64,000 nucleotides of DNA from CAIKZY01 sp044374195 (lineage in GTDB: Bacteria > Actinomycetota > Actinomycetes > S36-B12): positions 1 to 64,000 of the forward strand of contig JBILOY010000005.1 of assembly GCA_044374195.1 (NCBI GenBank), in the 5' to 3' direction. How positions within the stretch are numbered: the first letter of the stretch is position 1; every line of letters begins with the position of its first letter. Below are positions 17,486-25,800 of this stretch, in pieces. Under the pieces are notes generated by a model. The model had not been told where the DNA came from and searched no databases. It saw only the letters and a list, made by a program, of their open reading frames with translations. Made by a program: the position numbers and the translations under genes.

Positions 17486-17857
17486 TTACTTGGCGCGCTG
17501 CTTGCGGTACGTATCGAGATCGAAGTAGTCGCGCCACAGGCAGATCTTCCCGTCACGCACCTTGAACAGTGCAGCAATCGGAATCTCGATCCAGGTGTCA
17601 TTGACCAGGAAGCAGTCAATGCGCTCGTTCATGACGATGTCGCCCTGCTCGATCTGCTCGAGAATGCGCCACTCGATATCGGTGGCTTCTTGAGTGACGC
17701 CGGCACTGAGTACCTTGCGCACGCCGTCAGGGCCGTACACCTTGCCCATGGGGACGTTGTCGTACTCGATGTCGTCGGTGACCAGCGAGCAGACGCGATC
17801 GAGATCGCGAGCTTCGCAGGCACGCACCAGGGCAGTGACGAGTTCGCCTGGGGTCAT
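17486..17857 (-). CDS. Limonene-1,2-epoxide hydrolase-like (NTF2-fold) protein
   Basis: 123 residues from ATG 17857; the longer open frame only repeats the P450 gene on another frame. NTF2/SnoaL fold with epoxide-hydrolase landmarks: YDNVPMGKVYGPDGV, NERID and WRDYFD, the last two holding the Arg/Asp residues used for water activation in the limonene-1,2-epoxide hydrolase family. It overlaps the P450 stop by ATGA. The likely role is opening an epoxide made by the P450, an inference from the pairing. The stop is only 3 bases from that of dprE2. Confidence 0.75.
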   Translation of the reverse strand: MTPGELVTALVRACEARDLDRVCSLVTDDIEYDNVPMGKVYGPDGVRKVLSAGVTQEATDIEWRILEQIEQGDIVMNERIDCFLVNDTWIEIPIAALFKVRDGKICLWRDYFDLDTYRKQRAK

Positions 17858-19110
17858 CGGTGAACGACTCGTACGGGCAACTCGAGTAGGCCACGCAGCC
17901 CATAGCTCGGGCCGTAGCGAAGCTGCGAACGGTCGACGACCTCGAGTGCAGTGACATTCTCGGCAAGTGCGCGCAGAGCGGACGAAGCCTCGATGCGGGC
18001 GAGACCGGCGCCTACGCACACATGGATGCCGTGACCGAAGGAGAGATGCTCCTTCACGTTCTCGCGCAGCGGATCAAAGGTGTCTGCATCGGGGAACACT
18101 GACTCATCGCGGTTTGCCGAGCTGTAGGCAAGGAAAATGGTGCTCTCGGCAGGCAGGTGCACGCCGTGGAAGTCAACATCGCGCGTGACTCGCCGCCACA
18201 GACCCATCACCGGTGCCGCCATGCGAATGCCCTCTTCGACGACGCCCTTACGGAATGCCTCGTCATCACGTACGCGATCCCAGATCGCGGGATCAGTCGC
18301 ACGCATGTCGTCGAGGTAGCACAGGATCTCGCTCATCGAGCGGATCGTGGTCTCGTTGCCGGCGACAATGAGTTCGCGTACCAACCAGACGAGTTCTTGA
18401 TTGGTGAGGGGAGTCTCTCCCTCCACGGCCGTGACCAACTGGCCCAGGAGATCCTCGCGTGGATTCGCGCGACGATCGTCGAGGATTTCGCAGATCACGG
18501 TCTGGAACTCCAGGATGTCGTTCTCGACGTCGATCCAGCGGTCAGCAGTGAGCTTGCCGCCGAGGGAAGCGTTCGAGGAATCCGACCAGCGACGGAGATC
18601 ATCGCGGTACTTATCCTCGATGCCGAGGATGCGCATGATCGCCCAGACCGGCAGCGGCACCGAGATGTTCTCGACTGCGTCAATTACTTCGCCATCAGTG
18701 AGTTGTGTGGCGATCTGATCAGCCACCTCGTCGACGAGGGGCTCCATCCAGTTCAGTGAGCGCACGGTGAAACTGCGATTGACCAGCTTGCGGTAGCGCG
18801 TGTGCTCCGGCGCATCGTTGTTGCCGAGAGCGGGGGTGTACGGGTAGCCCTTCGAGCGAATCTCTGCGACAGCATCGGCCACCTCGGCTGGCGGCTCGGT
18901 GCGGCGTGCATGCGGCATCAAGTTCGAGAACAGACCAGGATCCATGAGCGCCTCGCGCACATACGGCCAGGTCGTGACGAAGAACAGACCGGGCGTATCG
19001 GGGATCTCGTAGATGGGCGCCTCAGCGCGCAGCATCGAATACGAGGGGAAGGGATTCTGGTAGAACGAATCGTCATGGGGGTTCACGGCGGGGATCGTGG
19101 CTGACGTCAT
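17854..19110 (-). CDS. Cytochrome P450
   Basis: 418 residues from ATG 19110 (MTSATIPAVNPHDDSF). Landmarks: I-helix VAGNETTIRS (the AGxET oxygen-activation motif), Arg/Glu pair region, and the heme loop SFGHGIHVCVGAGLAR with Cys365 as the iron ligand. Soluble bacterial class I form, needing a ferredoxin and reductase not seen nearby. It precedes and overlaps the epoxide-hydrolase-like gene, so the pair may oxidise an alkene to an epoxide then hydrolyse it. Substrate unknown. Confidence 0.9.
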   Translation of the reverse strand: MTSATIPAVNPHDDSFYQNPFPSYSMLRAEAPIYEIPDTPGLFFVTTWPYVREALMDPGLFSNLMPHARRTEPPAEVADAVAEIRSKGYPYTPALGNNDAPEHTRYRKLVNRSFTVRSLNWMEPLVDEVADQIATQLTDGEVIDAVENISVPLPVWAIMRILGIEDKYRDDLRRWSDSSNASLGGKLTADRWIDVENDILEFQTVICEILDDRRANPREDLLGQLVTAVEGETPLTNQELVWLVRELIVAGNETTIRSMSEILCYLDDMRATDPAIWDRVRDDEAFRKGVVEEGIRMAAPVMGLWRRVTRDVDFHGVHLPAESTIFLAYSSANRDESVFPDADTFDPLRENVKEHLSFGHGIHVCVGAGLARIEASSALRALAENVTALEVVDRSQLRYGPSYGLRGLLELPVRVVHR

Positions 19111-19126
19111 GTCGCCACGGTAGGGC

Positions 19127-19155
19127 AGAAACTGGAGTCTCTCAAGAGAAACTGG
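19127..19155. repeat. Two AGAAACTGG direct repeats upstream of the P450 gene
   Basis: AGAAACTGG occurs at 19127-19135 and 19147-19155, exactly 20 bases apart (two helical turns), with TCTCTCAAGAGA between them. They lie 17-45 bases upstream of the P450 start codon. This could be a regulator binding site; evidence is spacing only. Confidence 0.35.
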
Positions 19156-19252
19156 GAACTTAGACGGACCGGATTTAGGGTCGGGGCGCGGGACCACCCG
19201 ACCACCTCGGGCTTCCGGCCCTGCGCTGCCCGCCAACGGGCAGAATCCTCCT

Positions 19253-20086
19253 GTGGCCATCAAGCAGCGCGTCGAGAAGCAGATAGAGCGGGGACTCGAT
19301 ACGTACCCCGGCGAGGTCGTGCGTCGATTCTTCGAATTGCAGATCATCGATAAGTCATTCGGGCTGTCTGCTCAGGCCTTCATTGCCCTACTGCCCATGC
19401 TCATTGTCGTCATTTCAGTAGTGCTGAAGTCCAATGGCGAGGTTGTTGGTGAATTCATCATCGATCGATTCGCACTCGCCGGCGTGAGCAAGCAGGCAGT
19501 CACCGCACTGTTCGCGACATCTACGGCCGTGGCGGCGGTCTCGTGGCTAGCGATCGTCGTGACGGTGCTCTCTGCTCTCTCACTGGCCCGACGACTCTCA
19601 GGGGTGTTTGCCTCGATCTTCGACGCGCCGAAGCTCCCCGGACGTCGTATCGGGCGAGCATTGCTCTGGATCCTGGTGCAGATGGTGATGATTACCGGGG
19701 CCGCCGAGCTTCGTGATCTGTGGCGTAGCGACGGCATTGTGCTCACCGTGCTGGCGGGAGTGCTGTTGCTCGTCCTGTGGGGATTCGGGGACGCGCTGGG
19801 GCTGAGCCTGCTCGTGCCCTCGGTACCGCGCGGACAGCTCGTGGCCGTGGGCGTGCTCAGCGGAGTAGGCCGCGTTGCTCTCTCGAGTTGGGCGATCTTC
19901 TACATGCCTCGGGCGCTTGAATCCGAGGCCGTGCAATACGGCGCAATTGGCGTGACCTTCGCGCTGTTCACGCTAATTCTCGTGGCTGTCGTCATCATGC
20001 TCGTCGCGCCATTGATGGTGTCGACGTGGGTGATGAGGAAAAACAGGAGTGCTTCGAGCGGGGGCTCTCACCCCCAACTTGGGTGA
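19253..20086 (+). CDS. YihY/BrkB-type inner membrane protein
   Basis: 277 residues from a GTG at 19253. About six membrane helices (around 43-66, 88-118, 135-155, 160-185, 195-215, 230-255), basic N-terminus and C-terminus. FGLSAQAFIALLPMLIVV fits the YihY family opening motif, in which 'xLSAaLAYyxxlSLxPLL' is the usual form. Function of the family is not settled; the old ribonuclease BN name was wrong. Divergent from the P450 gene. Confidence 0.65.
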   Translation: MAIKQRVEKQIERGLDTYPGEVVRRFFELQIIDKSFGLSAQAFIALLPMLIVVISVVLKSNGEVVGEFIIDRFALAGVSKQAVTALFATSTAVAAVSWLAIVVTVLSALSLARRLSGVFASIFDAPKLPGRRIGRALLWILVQMVMITGAAELRDLWRSDGIVLTVLAGVLLLVLWGFGDALGLSLLVPSVPRGQLVAVGVLSGVGRVALSSWAIFYMPRALESEAVQYGAIGVTFALFTLILVAVVIMLVAPLMVSTWVMRKNRSASSGGSHPQLG

Positions 20087-20143
20087 CGGGAGCCGTCGCT
20101 CCGCTGACGCGAAGCTCCTCCCGATTCCCGACGTGTTTCCTGT

Positions 20144-20191
20144 TCATTGAAAATGACCCCCTCGGAACCTCGAGGGGGTCATTTTCAATGA
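20144..20191. terminator. Strong terminator hairpin of tRNA-Gly and the yihY-like gene
   Basis: A perfect 21-bp inverted repeat (20144-20164 with 20171-20191) with a 6-base loop GAACCT. The stem has a G/C core (CCCCCTCG) flanked by A- and T-rich ends, so it can work on both strands. On the minus strand it begins directly after the tRNA 3' end. Confidence 0.85.
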
Positions 20192-20261
20192 GCGGGTGAC
20201 GGGAATCGAACCCGCGCTCCAACCTTGGGAAGGTTGTGTGATGCCATTTCACTACACCCGC
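20192..20261 (-). tRNA. tRNA-Gly (anticodon CCC)
   Basis: 70 nt, no encoded CCA. The acceptor arms GCGGGTG and CACCCGC pair fully. Anticodon stem CAACC/GGTTG carries loop TTCCCAA, so the anticodon is CCC, reading GGG. T loop is TTCGATT with stem GCGGG/CCCGT. D arm GTGA/TCAC is intact. It is followed on its own strand by the 21-bp hairpin. Confidence 0.95.
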
Positions 20262-20277
20262 GAGGTGCAGGGAAATA

Positions 20278-20844
20278 CTACCGAGAGGCGTTGATTGTCT
20301 TCGTCAGAGCGGTGATCTTCTTGCCCACGACGTCAAACTTCGCCAGCTCGGCATCGGCATCTCGCTTAGCGCCGAGTGCCTCGAACAGACCGAGCTTCGG
20401 CTGCAGAATTGGGGTGATCTGGTTCAGCGCCGCCAAGGCCTGAGCATTCGATGTCGCGAAGGCCTTCTCTGCGGCTTTCGAGGCCGCAAGTACCTGCGCC
20501 TTGCTCGCACCCTTCGCGGCCAGTGCAGCCGTGCGCGCGGTGGCGTTCTGCACGCCGTTCAGGCTCGAGTCGGCCTGAGCAATGAGTCCCTTGACTGTGC
20601 TGAGCTCACTGTCACTAAGCCGGTCGCCGTAGTCCCTGAGGTAATTGACAAGAACGGCATTCATCCCTGCCCGGAAGGTCACCACGGCCTGCGCGACATT
20701 GCGGGCTCCAGTGACAGAAGCGGCATTCACGCCCATGCGAATCGTGACCGTGGAGGTCGAGGCCGAAGCAGCGGTGGGCAGGATGGCCGCGAAAGCCAAA
20801 CCGCTGAGAGACAGGGCACAGGTGGCCGCAAGGATTCTGCGCAT
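20278..20844 (-). CDS. Secreted alpha-helical hypothetical protein
   Basis: 188 residues with a signal peptide (cleavage near ASASTSTV, about residue 29). The mature part is almost wholly helical and Ala/Leu/Lys-rich with no Cys, able to form a helical bundle. Family not recognised. It is divergent from the DUF2237 gene and lies 16 bases upstream of the tRNA start on the same strand. Confidence 0.6.
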   Translation of the reverse strand: MRRILAATCALSLSGLAFAAILPTAASASTSTVTIRMGVNAASVTGARNVAQAVVTFRAGMNAVLVNYLRDYGDRLSDSELSTVKGLIAQADSSLNGVQNATARTAALAAKGASKAQVLAASKAAEKAFATSNAQALAALNQITPILQPKLGLFEALGAKRDADAELAKFDVVGKKITALTKTINASR

Positions 20845-20915
20845 GGGTCATTGGAACACGTGTGAAGCCAGTTTGACCAACTGCCCTAGGTAGACATTTC
20901 CGCTAACCTGCAGTC

Positions 20916-21308
20916 ATGGAGCAGCGAAATGTCTTGGGCGGATCACTCGAGGTCTGCAGTCTCGAGCCGCTCACCGGTTTCTACCGCGATGGATACACGA
21001 ACACTGGCCCCGACGATGTCGGCTCGCACACTGTCTGCGCTGTTGTCACCGCTGATTTTCTGGCCCATCAGGCGTTGATCGGTAACGACCTGTCGACTCC
21101 AATGCCGCAGTACGGATTTCCGGGGCTTCAGCCCGGTGACCAGTGGGGCGTATGCGCGGGGCGCTGGTTGCAGAGCTTCGAGGCCGGGGTGGCAGCGCCT
21201 GTTGTACTCAGGGCTACCAACGAAGCGGCCCTGCAATTCGTTCCCCTGGATTCCCTCGTGGAATCGGCGGCCGACGCCCCCGATGATCTTTCGGGCCTGT
21301 TGCCGTAA
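20916..21308 (+). CDS. DUF2237 family protein
   Basis: 130 residues matching the DUF2237 pattern from start to end: NVLGGSLEVCSLEPLTGFYRDG, DDVGSHTVCAVVTADFL, GNDLSTPMP, FPGLQPGDQWGVCAGRW, and APVVLRATN. Family members are cytosolic proteins of unknown role with conserved Cys and Trp. The Cys-Trp positions are kept here. dcd starts 32 bases later on the same strand, so they may share a transcript. Confidence 0.8.
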   Translation: MEQRNVLGGSLEVCSLEPLTGFYRDGYTNTGPDDVGSHTVCAVVTADFLAHQALIGNDLSTPMPQYGFPGLQPGDQWGVCAGRWLQSFEAGVAAPVVLRATNEAALQFVPLDSLVESAADAPDDLSGLLP

Positions 21309-21340
21309 CCCCGCTTCAGCCAGGCGAGTAATCTCGTCCC

Positions 21341-21916
21341 GTGCTGCTATCTGATCGCGATATCAAGGCCGAGATTTCCGCGGGCCGCGTTGCCCTCGAG
21401 CCCTACACCGAATCAATGATCCAGCCGTCGAGCATCGACGTGCGCCTGGATCGCTGGTTCCGGGTCTTCGAGAACCACAAGTACCCGTACATCGACCCGA
21501 GCCAGGAGCAGCCTGATCTCACTCGCATGATTGAGCCCGACGGTGACGAGCCCTTCGTGCTGCATCCGGGCGAGTTCGTGCTCGGCTCCACCTTCGAGGT
21601 AGTCAGCCTTCCTGATGACATCGCCGGTCGACTCGAAGGCAAGAGCTCACTTGGTCGTCTCGGCCTCCTTACGCACTCGACCGCGGGCTTTATCGATCCG
21701 GGCTTCTCTGGCCACGTCACCCTCGAACTCTCGAATGTCGCGAACCTGCCGATCGTGCTGTACCCGGGCATGAAGATCGGTCAGCTCTGCCTGTTCCGTC
21801 TGTCGTCGCCGGCTGAGCATCCCTACGGTTCTGAGAAGTACGGCTCGCGCTACCAGGGCCAGCGTGGCCCGACTCCGTCGCGCTCCTTCGCGAACTTCTA
21901 CCGCACGCAGGTCTAG
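21341..21916 (+). CDS. dcd: dCTP deaminase (dUMP-forming type)
   Basis: 191 residues from a GTG start. It matches the actinobacterial dCTP deaminase closely: MLLSDRDIKAEISAGR, QPSSIDVRLD, HPGEFVLGST, EGKSSLGRLGLLTHSTAG, FIDPGFSGHVTLELSNVA and YQGQRGPTPSRS. The HSTAGFIDPGFSG segment is that of mycobacterial bifunctional deaminase/dUTPase (dcdB-like), which turns dCTP straight into dUMP for thymidylate synthesis. Bifunctionality is inferred from resemblance. Confidence 0.92.
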   Translation: MLLSDRDIKAEISAGRVALEPYTESMIQPSSIDVRLDRWFRVFENHKYPYIDPSQEQPDLTRMIEPDGDEPFVLHPGEFVLGSTFEVVSLPDDIAGRLEGKSSLGRLGLLTHSTAGFIDPGFSGHVTLELSNVANLPIVLYPGMKIGQLCLFRLSSPAEHPYGSEKYGSRYQGQRGPTPSRSFANFYRTQV

Positions 21917-21928
21917 ACCTGCACAGCG

Positions 21929-24013
21929 TCACTTGTTGGCGGAAGCCGGCAACGTGGCGAGCGCACGACTGAAGGTCGAGGCGAGCGCATTGGAGGCCGC
22001 GATGCTGATGTGTCCGTCATCGCGGTAGAGGTAATCGTCTCCCAGCTGAGTCGTACAGATGCCTTCTGCGCAGAAGAAGTCACGCAGGTCCAGCAGCGTG
22101 ACGCCCAGACGATCAGCAACTGCGGTGAACGCATTTCGTGCGGGCGCCTGTGCCTTGTCAGCGATCTTGCGAGACATGGTCACCGCCAGATCATCATCTG
22201 TAGCAATTCGGATCGCGGAGAACTGCTGCGGATCGGCACTCAGTGGGGCGCCGAAGTACGGGACGTCCTGCACCAGCACGACCTGGTGCCCGGCCTTCTG
22301 CAACCGACTCAGACTCGACTCGAGCCCAACCTCGAGAGCCGCGTGCTTGATCTTCGGATCACGCGAGAGCGAATCGGGCGTTAGGCCGGCAGAGAAGACC
22401 CGTGAGTTCCAGTAGCTGCTTGACGACGTGACGATCACGATGCCGGGCGGCTGCTGGTCGAGGTAGTCCAAGGTGCCCTGAACGAACGACCGGCACGGCC
22501 ACTGTCGCTTCGCCGTCGACTTCAGGTACACGTCAAAGAACGGGCACGCGTTCGCGGTGGCAATGCGCACCGGATGACCGGTTGCCTCACCTGCAGCAAT
22601 GACTGCCTCACTGAGGTGATCTGCGTGTGAATCTCCGACAAGGTAGATCGTGGTGCCGCTCGCCGACTCATTCCAGAGGCATTCAGCCGCCTTCGGTGCA
22701 TCGAAGGCCCGCGACTCGTTGCAGCCGGCTGCATTCGCCACATGCATGGGCGTTGCCGCAGCAGTGAAGTCACGAATGCGCTGATTCCAGAAGCCGTTGT
22801 CGGCAGCGACGATCAGTAGCAGTGAAATCACCATTGGCGGAACGAGGGTGAAGGAGACAATCCGAACCATGCGCGCCCGGCTGACCTTCCGAAGGTTGCG
22901 AATGGGCTGCTCGACGAATCGATACGAAAGTAGTGCCGGAAGCAATGAGGCGACCGCGGCAATGACGGCAATGCCCGGGGTTTGCGGGAAGAGCAGCAGT
23001 GCGAACACGATGAGCGGCCAATGCCAGAGGTACCACGAGTACGAGATATCGCCGACGGCCACGAAGGGCCGCGTGCCGAGTAGGCGGCTCACGGCATTCG
23101 CGCTCGTGCCAGCGGCAAGGAGTGCGAATGTGCTGACGACTGGCAGCAAGGTCATCGGACCAGGCCACGCAGTGGCTGGATCAATGAGCCACAGACTCGC
23201 GAGGATGCCGGCAACGCCCGCCACGGCGAGAATCAGGGCCGTCGTGGCACGAAGGGCGCGCATGCCTCCGGCGATCATCAGGGCAAGCAGGGCCCCGGCG
23301 GCGAATTCCCAGACTCGAGTGACTGGTCCGTAGAACCCGACGAGCCAGCTGGGGATGAGTGGGATTCGGTAGCCACCGGCCTGGAGGACGGCCATGAGGA
23401 ACGACACGACGCCGACAAGCACCACGATCGAGATCACGGGTGTTTGTCGAGTACGCAGGCGCTTCATCAGCTTCCAGCCGATGAAGAGCAAAAGCGGGAA
23501 GATCAGGTAGAACTGCTCCTCGACCGACAGCGACCAGGTGTTGAGCAGCGGATTAGCTGCGGCAGGTGCATCGAAATAGCCACCGGTGTTGTTCGCGATG
23601 ACGATATTTGCAGCCAGCAGAAGCGCACCGATCCCGGTCTCCGCGGTGATCTGCTGCGCACCGAGCGGAGACTGAATGAGCGCGGAGATAACGACGACCA
23701 CCAGAACGAGCACTGCGAGAGCCGGCGTGAGCCGACGAAACCTGCGTGCGTAGAACGTACGGAAACGCAAAGTGCCGGTGCTCCGCCACTCGCGTGCGAG
23801 CATTGCGGTAATCACGAAGCCGGATATGACGAAGAAGATGTCCACGCCTGTGAAACCGCCGGGAACATTCAGCCCCGCGTGAAAAGCGACGACGACGAAC
23901 ACTGCGATGGCACGTAGACCCTGAACATCGAGCCGTCGTGCAGTGCCCTGAGCAGTCTCAGAGTCCACACGTGGCGCGTTCAATTCTCCTCCAAGAACAT
24001 GATCGGCCCTCAT
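21929..24013 (-). CDS. Acyltransferase 3 / SGNH hydrolase fusion (OafA/YrhL type)
   Basis: 694 residues. N-terminal acyltransferase-3 domain of ten membrane helices (RLDVQGLRAIAVFVVVAFHAG with its His, GFTGVDIFFVISGFVIT, LNTWSLSVEEQFYL) up to about residue 400. The C-terminal outer SGNH domain has LVGDSHADHL (block I Ser in GDS) and the late YRDDGHISI (Asp/His). Such proteins move acetyl or other acyl groups onto sugars of surface polymers or lipids. The ATG at 24013 is divergent from the sulfatase gene. Confidence 0.88.
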   Translation of the reverse strand: MRADHVLGGELNAPRVDSETAQGTARRLDVQGLRAIAVFVVVAFHAGLNVPGGFTGVDIFFVISGFVITAMLAREWRSTGTLRFRTFYARRFRRLTPALAVLVLVVVVISALIQSPLGAQQITAETGIGALLLAANIVIANNTGGYFDAPAAANPLLNTWSLSVEEQFYLIFPLLLFIGWKLMKRLRTRQTPVISIVVLVGVVSFLMAVLQAGGYRIPLIPSWLVGFYGPVTRVWEFAAGALLALMIAGGMRALRATTALILAVAGVAGILASLWLIDPATAWPGPMTLLPVVSTFALLAAGTSANAVSRLLGTRPFVAVGDISYSWYLWHWPLIVFALLLFPQTPGIAVIAAVASLLPALLSYRFVEQPIRNLRKVSRARMVRIVSFTLVPPMVISLLLIVAADNGFWNQRIRDFTAAATPMHVANAAGCNESRAFDAPKAAECLWNESASGTTIYLVGDSHADHLSEAVIAAGEATGHPVRIATANACPFFDVYLKSTAKRQWPCRSFVQGTLDYLDQQPPGIVIVTSSSSYWNSRVFSAGLTPDSLSRDPKIKHAALEVGLESSLSRLQKAGHQVVLVQDVPYFGAPLSADPQQFSAIRIATDDDLAVTMSRKIADKAQAPARNAFTAVADRLGVTLLDLRDFFCAEGICTTQLGDDYLYRDDGHISIAASNALASTFSRALATLPASANK

Positions 24014-24060
24014 GGATTGCAGTGGCGCGTATGCATCTTATGGGGGGTCAGGGCAGAGCC

Positions 24061-24089
24061 TTGAATGGCGTATTCTTATGGTCTGTAGT
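24061..24089 (+). promoter_or_regulatory. Candidate sigma-70-type promoter of the sulfatase gene
   Basis: TTGAAT (24061-24066), a 17-base spacer, then TGTAGT (24084-24089), placing the start about 30 bases before the sulfatase ATG, with GAGGAG ribosome-binding site in between. Both boxes fit the consensus moderately. Confidence 0.5.
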
Positions 24090-24126
24090 TGGCAGCCCTG
24101 CCGAATCCCGAGGAGTCAAACGCCGC

Positions 24127-25800
24127 ATGAATCGCAAGCGACTTTCGGTGATCGCGGCGTCGAGCATGACTATCGTCTTCACCCTCGCGCTGTTCGGTGC
24201 GCTTTCACTCGCTTCCAGCGGAAGCGCGTCGGCAACCGCCACTCGTGAAGAGGTCAGCGCATCGCCGACCGAGTCCGCGAGTGAGACTCCTCTCCCGCAG
24301 ACCGGCCAGATCAGCGACATCAAGAACGTCGTCCTGCTGCTCGCCGATGACCTTGACTGGGCGACCTTCAATGAGGTTCCCAGGCTCAAGAACTTGATGG
24401 CTGAGGGAACGACCCTCTCCAACTTCGTGGTGACCTCGTCGCTGTGCTGCCCGTCTCGTACCTCAATTCTGCGCAGCCAGTTCGTGCACAACCACAAGGT
24501 GCTCTCGAATGTGCCGGAGACCGGTGGTGGGTGGGCGAAGTTCAACGCCCAGCGTCTGCAGCGTGACTGCCTCCCGAACTGGCTGCAGTCGAACGGGATC
24601 TCAACCTCGCTGGTGGGCAAGTACCTCAACGGCTTCCCGAAGGGTGCGCCTGCACCAACCTACGTGCCGCCGGGATTCAACAACTTCATTACATCGATCT
24701 CGCTGAATCAATCCTACAAGGGCTACAACTACGTGCTCAATGAGAATGGCACGCTTCGCAAGTACGGAAATGCGCCCACGGACTTCATCAACGATGTGCT
24801 GACGGCGAAGGCCACGAACATCATCGCCGAAGCGACTACGCCCTTCTTCCTGGAATTCGCCTCATACTCTCCGCACACGCCTGCACCTGTGGCTGCGCGG
24901 AATGTCGGTTCGCATGTGGGCTCATTCATTCCGCGCACCCCTTCCTACAACTCGCGCGGAATCGACGAACCCGCCTGGTTGCGAAAGATCCCGTCTCTTT
25001 CGCCGAATCAACTCGCCAACCTCGATGGGATGTGGACCCGCCGCCTGGAGTCGAGCGAGAGTCTCGCGGATTCCTACGATGCGCTGGTTGCTCAGCTCAA
25101 GGCCAGCGGACATTCGCAGGACACCCTGATCATCGTGACGTCGGATAACGGCTACCACCTGGCCTCGCATCGATTGCCGTCGGGAAAGCAGACGCCCTAT
25201 CGCGAGGATTCCGTCGTGCCGGCAGTTCTCATCGGGCCAGGTATCGAGCCAGGGCGCGTGATTAGCGAGATGACCTCGACCCTGGATCTCGCACCGACGA
25301 TCGCTCAGATTCAAGGAGTTCAGCCGCCGGGTTGGATTGACGGGCGGAGCTTGCTGCCGTTACTCAACAAGAGCACCGATGTCGCGTGGCGCACTGGCGC
25401 CTTGACCGAAAGCCTGGCACGTGCGCGCCGCGGGGATCCGGACTTCGGACTGGGTGCCGCACCAACCTTCCGTGCGCTTCGTACCCAGTCGTGGCTGTAT
25501 GTCGAGTACTCCGATCGCAGCGTGCAGTTGATCGATCTGGTCAATGATCCGTTCGAAGTCAACAACGTGATTCGCACGACCTCGCCGACCATTGTGCAGC
25601 AATTGCAGGCACAATTACGCGCCCTGAGCGTCTGTGCGGGCCCTTCGTGCTTGATCGCCGACAGCATGCCGACGCCCGAAGCCACGGGTGAACTGATCCC
25701 GGTCGAGACTCCGATTCCTGGTCCATCGGCCTCGTCGACGCTGAGCCCTTCGGCGAGCGCATCTGCGCTGCCTACGCCTACAGCATCACCTGTCGGATGA
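24127..25800 (+). CDS. Secreted type I sulfatase
   Basis: 557 residues from ATG 24127, after GAGGAG; a longer frame from 23938 has no such signal. Signal peptide or anchor at about residues 7-37. Alkaline-phosphatase-fold sulfatase domain: LLLADDLDW (metal Asp pair), CCPSR at 107-111 (Cys107 becomes formylglycine, from the CxPxR motif), GKYLNGF, YSPHTP and TSDNGYHLASH (metal Asp/Asn). The tail from about residue 520 is Ser/Thr/Pro-rich low complexity, a wall-spanning linker by look. It cuts sulfate esters outside the cell; the formylglycine-generating enzyme is not in the window. Confidence 0.88.
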   Translation: MNRKRLSVIAASSMTIVFTLALFGALSLASSGSASATATREEVSASPTESASETPLPQTGQISDIKNVVLLLADDLDWATFNEVPRLKNLMAEGTTLSNFVVTSSLCCPSRTSILRSQFVHNHKVLSNVPETGGGWAKFNAQRLQRDCLPNWLQSNGISTSLVGKYLNGFPKGAPAPTYVPPGFNNFITSISLNQSYKGYNYVLNENGTLRKYGNAPTDFINDVLTAKATNIIAEATTPFFLEFASYSPHTPAPVAARNVGSHVGSFIPRTPSYNSRGIDEPAWLRKIPSLSPNQLANLDGMWTRRLESSESLADSYDALVAQLKASGHSQDTLIIVTSDNGYHLASHRLPSGKQTPYREDSVVPAVLIGPGIEPGRVISEMTSTLDLAPTIAQIQGVQPPGWIDGRSLLPLLNKSTDVAWRTGALTESLARARRGDPDFGLGAAPTFRALRTQSWLYVEYSDRSVQLIDLVNDPFEVNNVIRTTSPTIVQQLQAQLRALSVCAGPSCLIADSMPTPEATGELIPVETPIPGPSASSTLSPSASASALPTPTASPVG

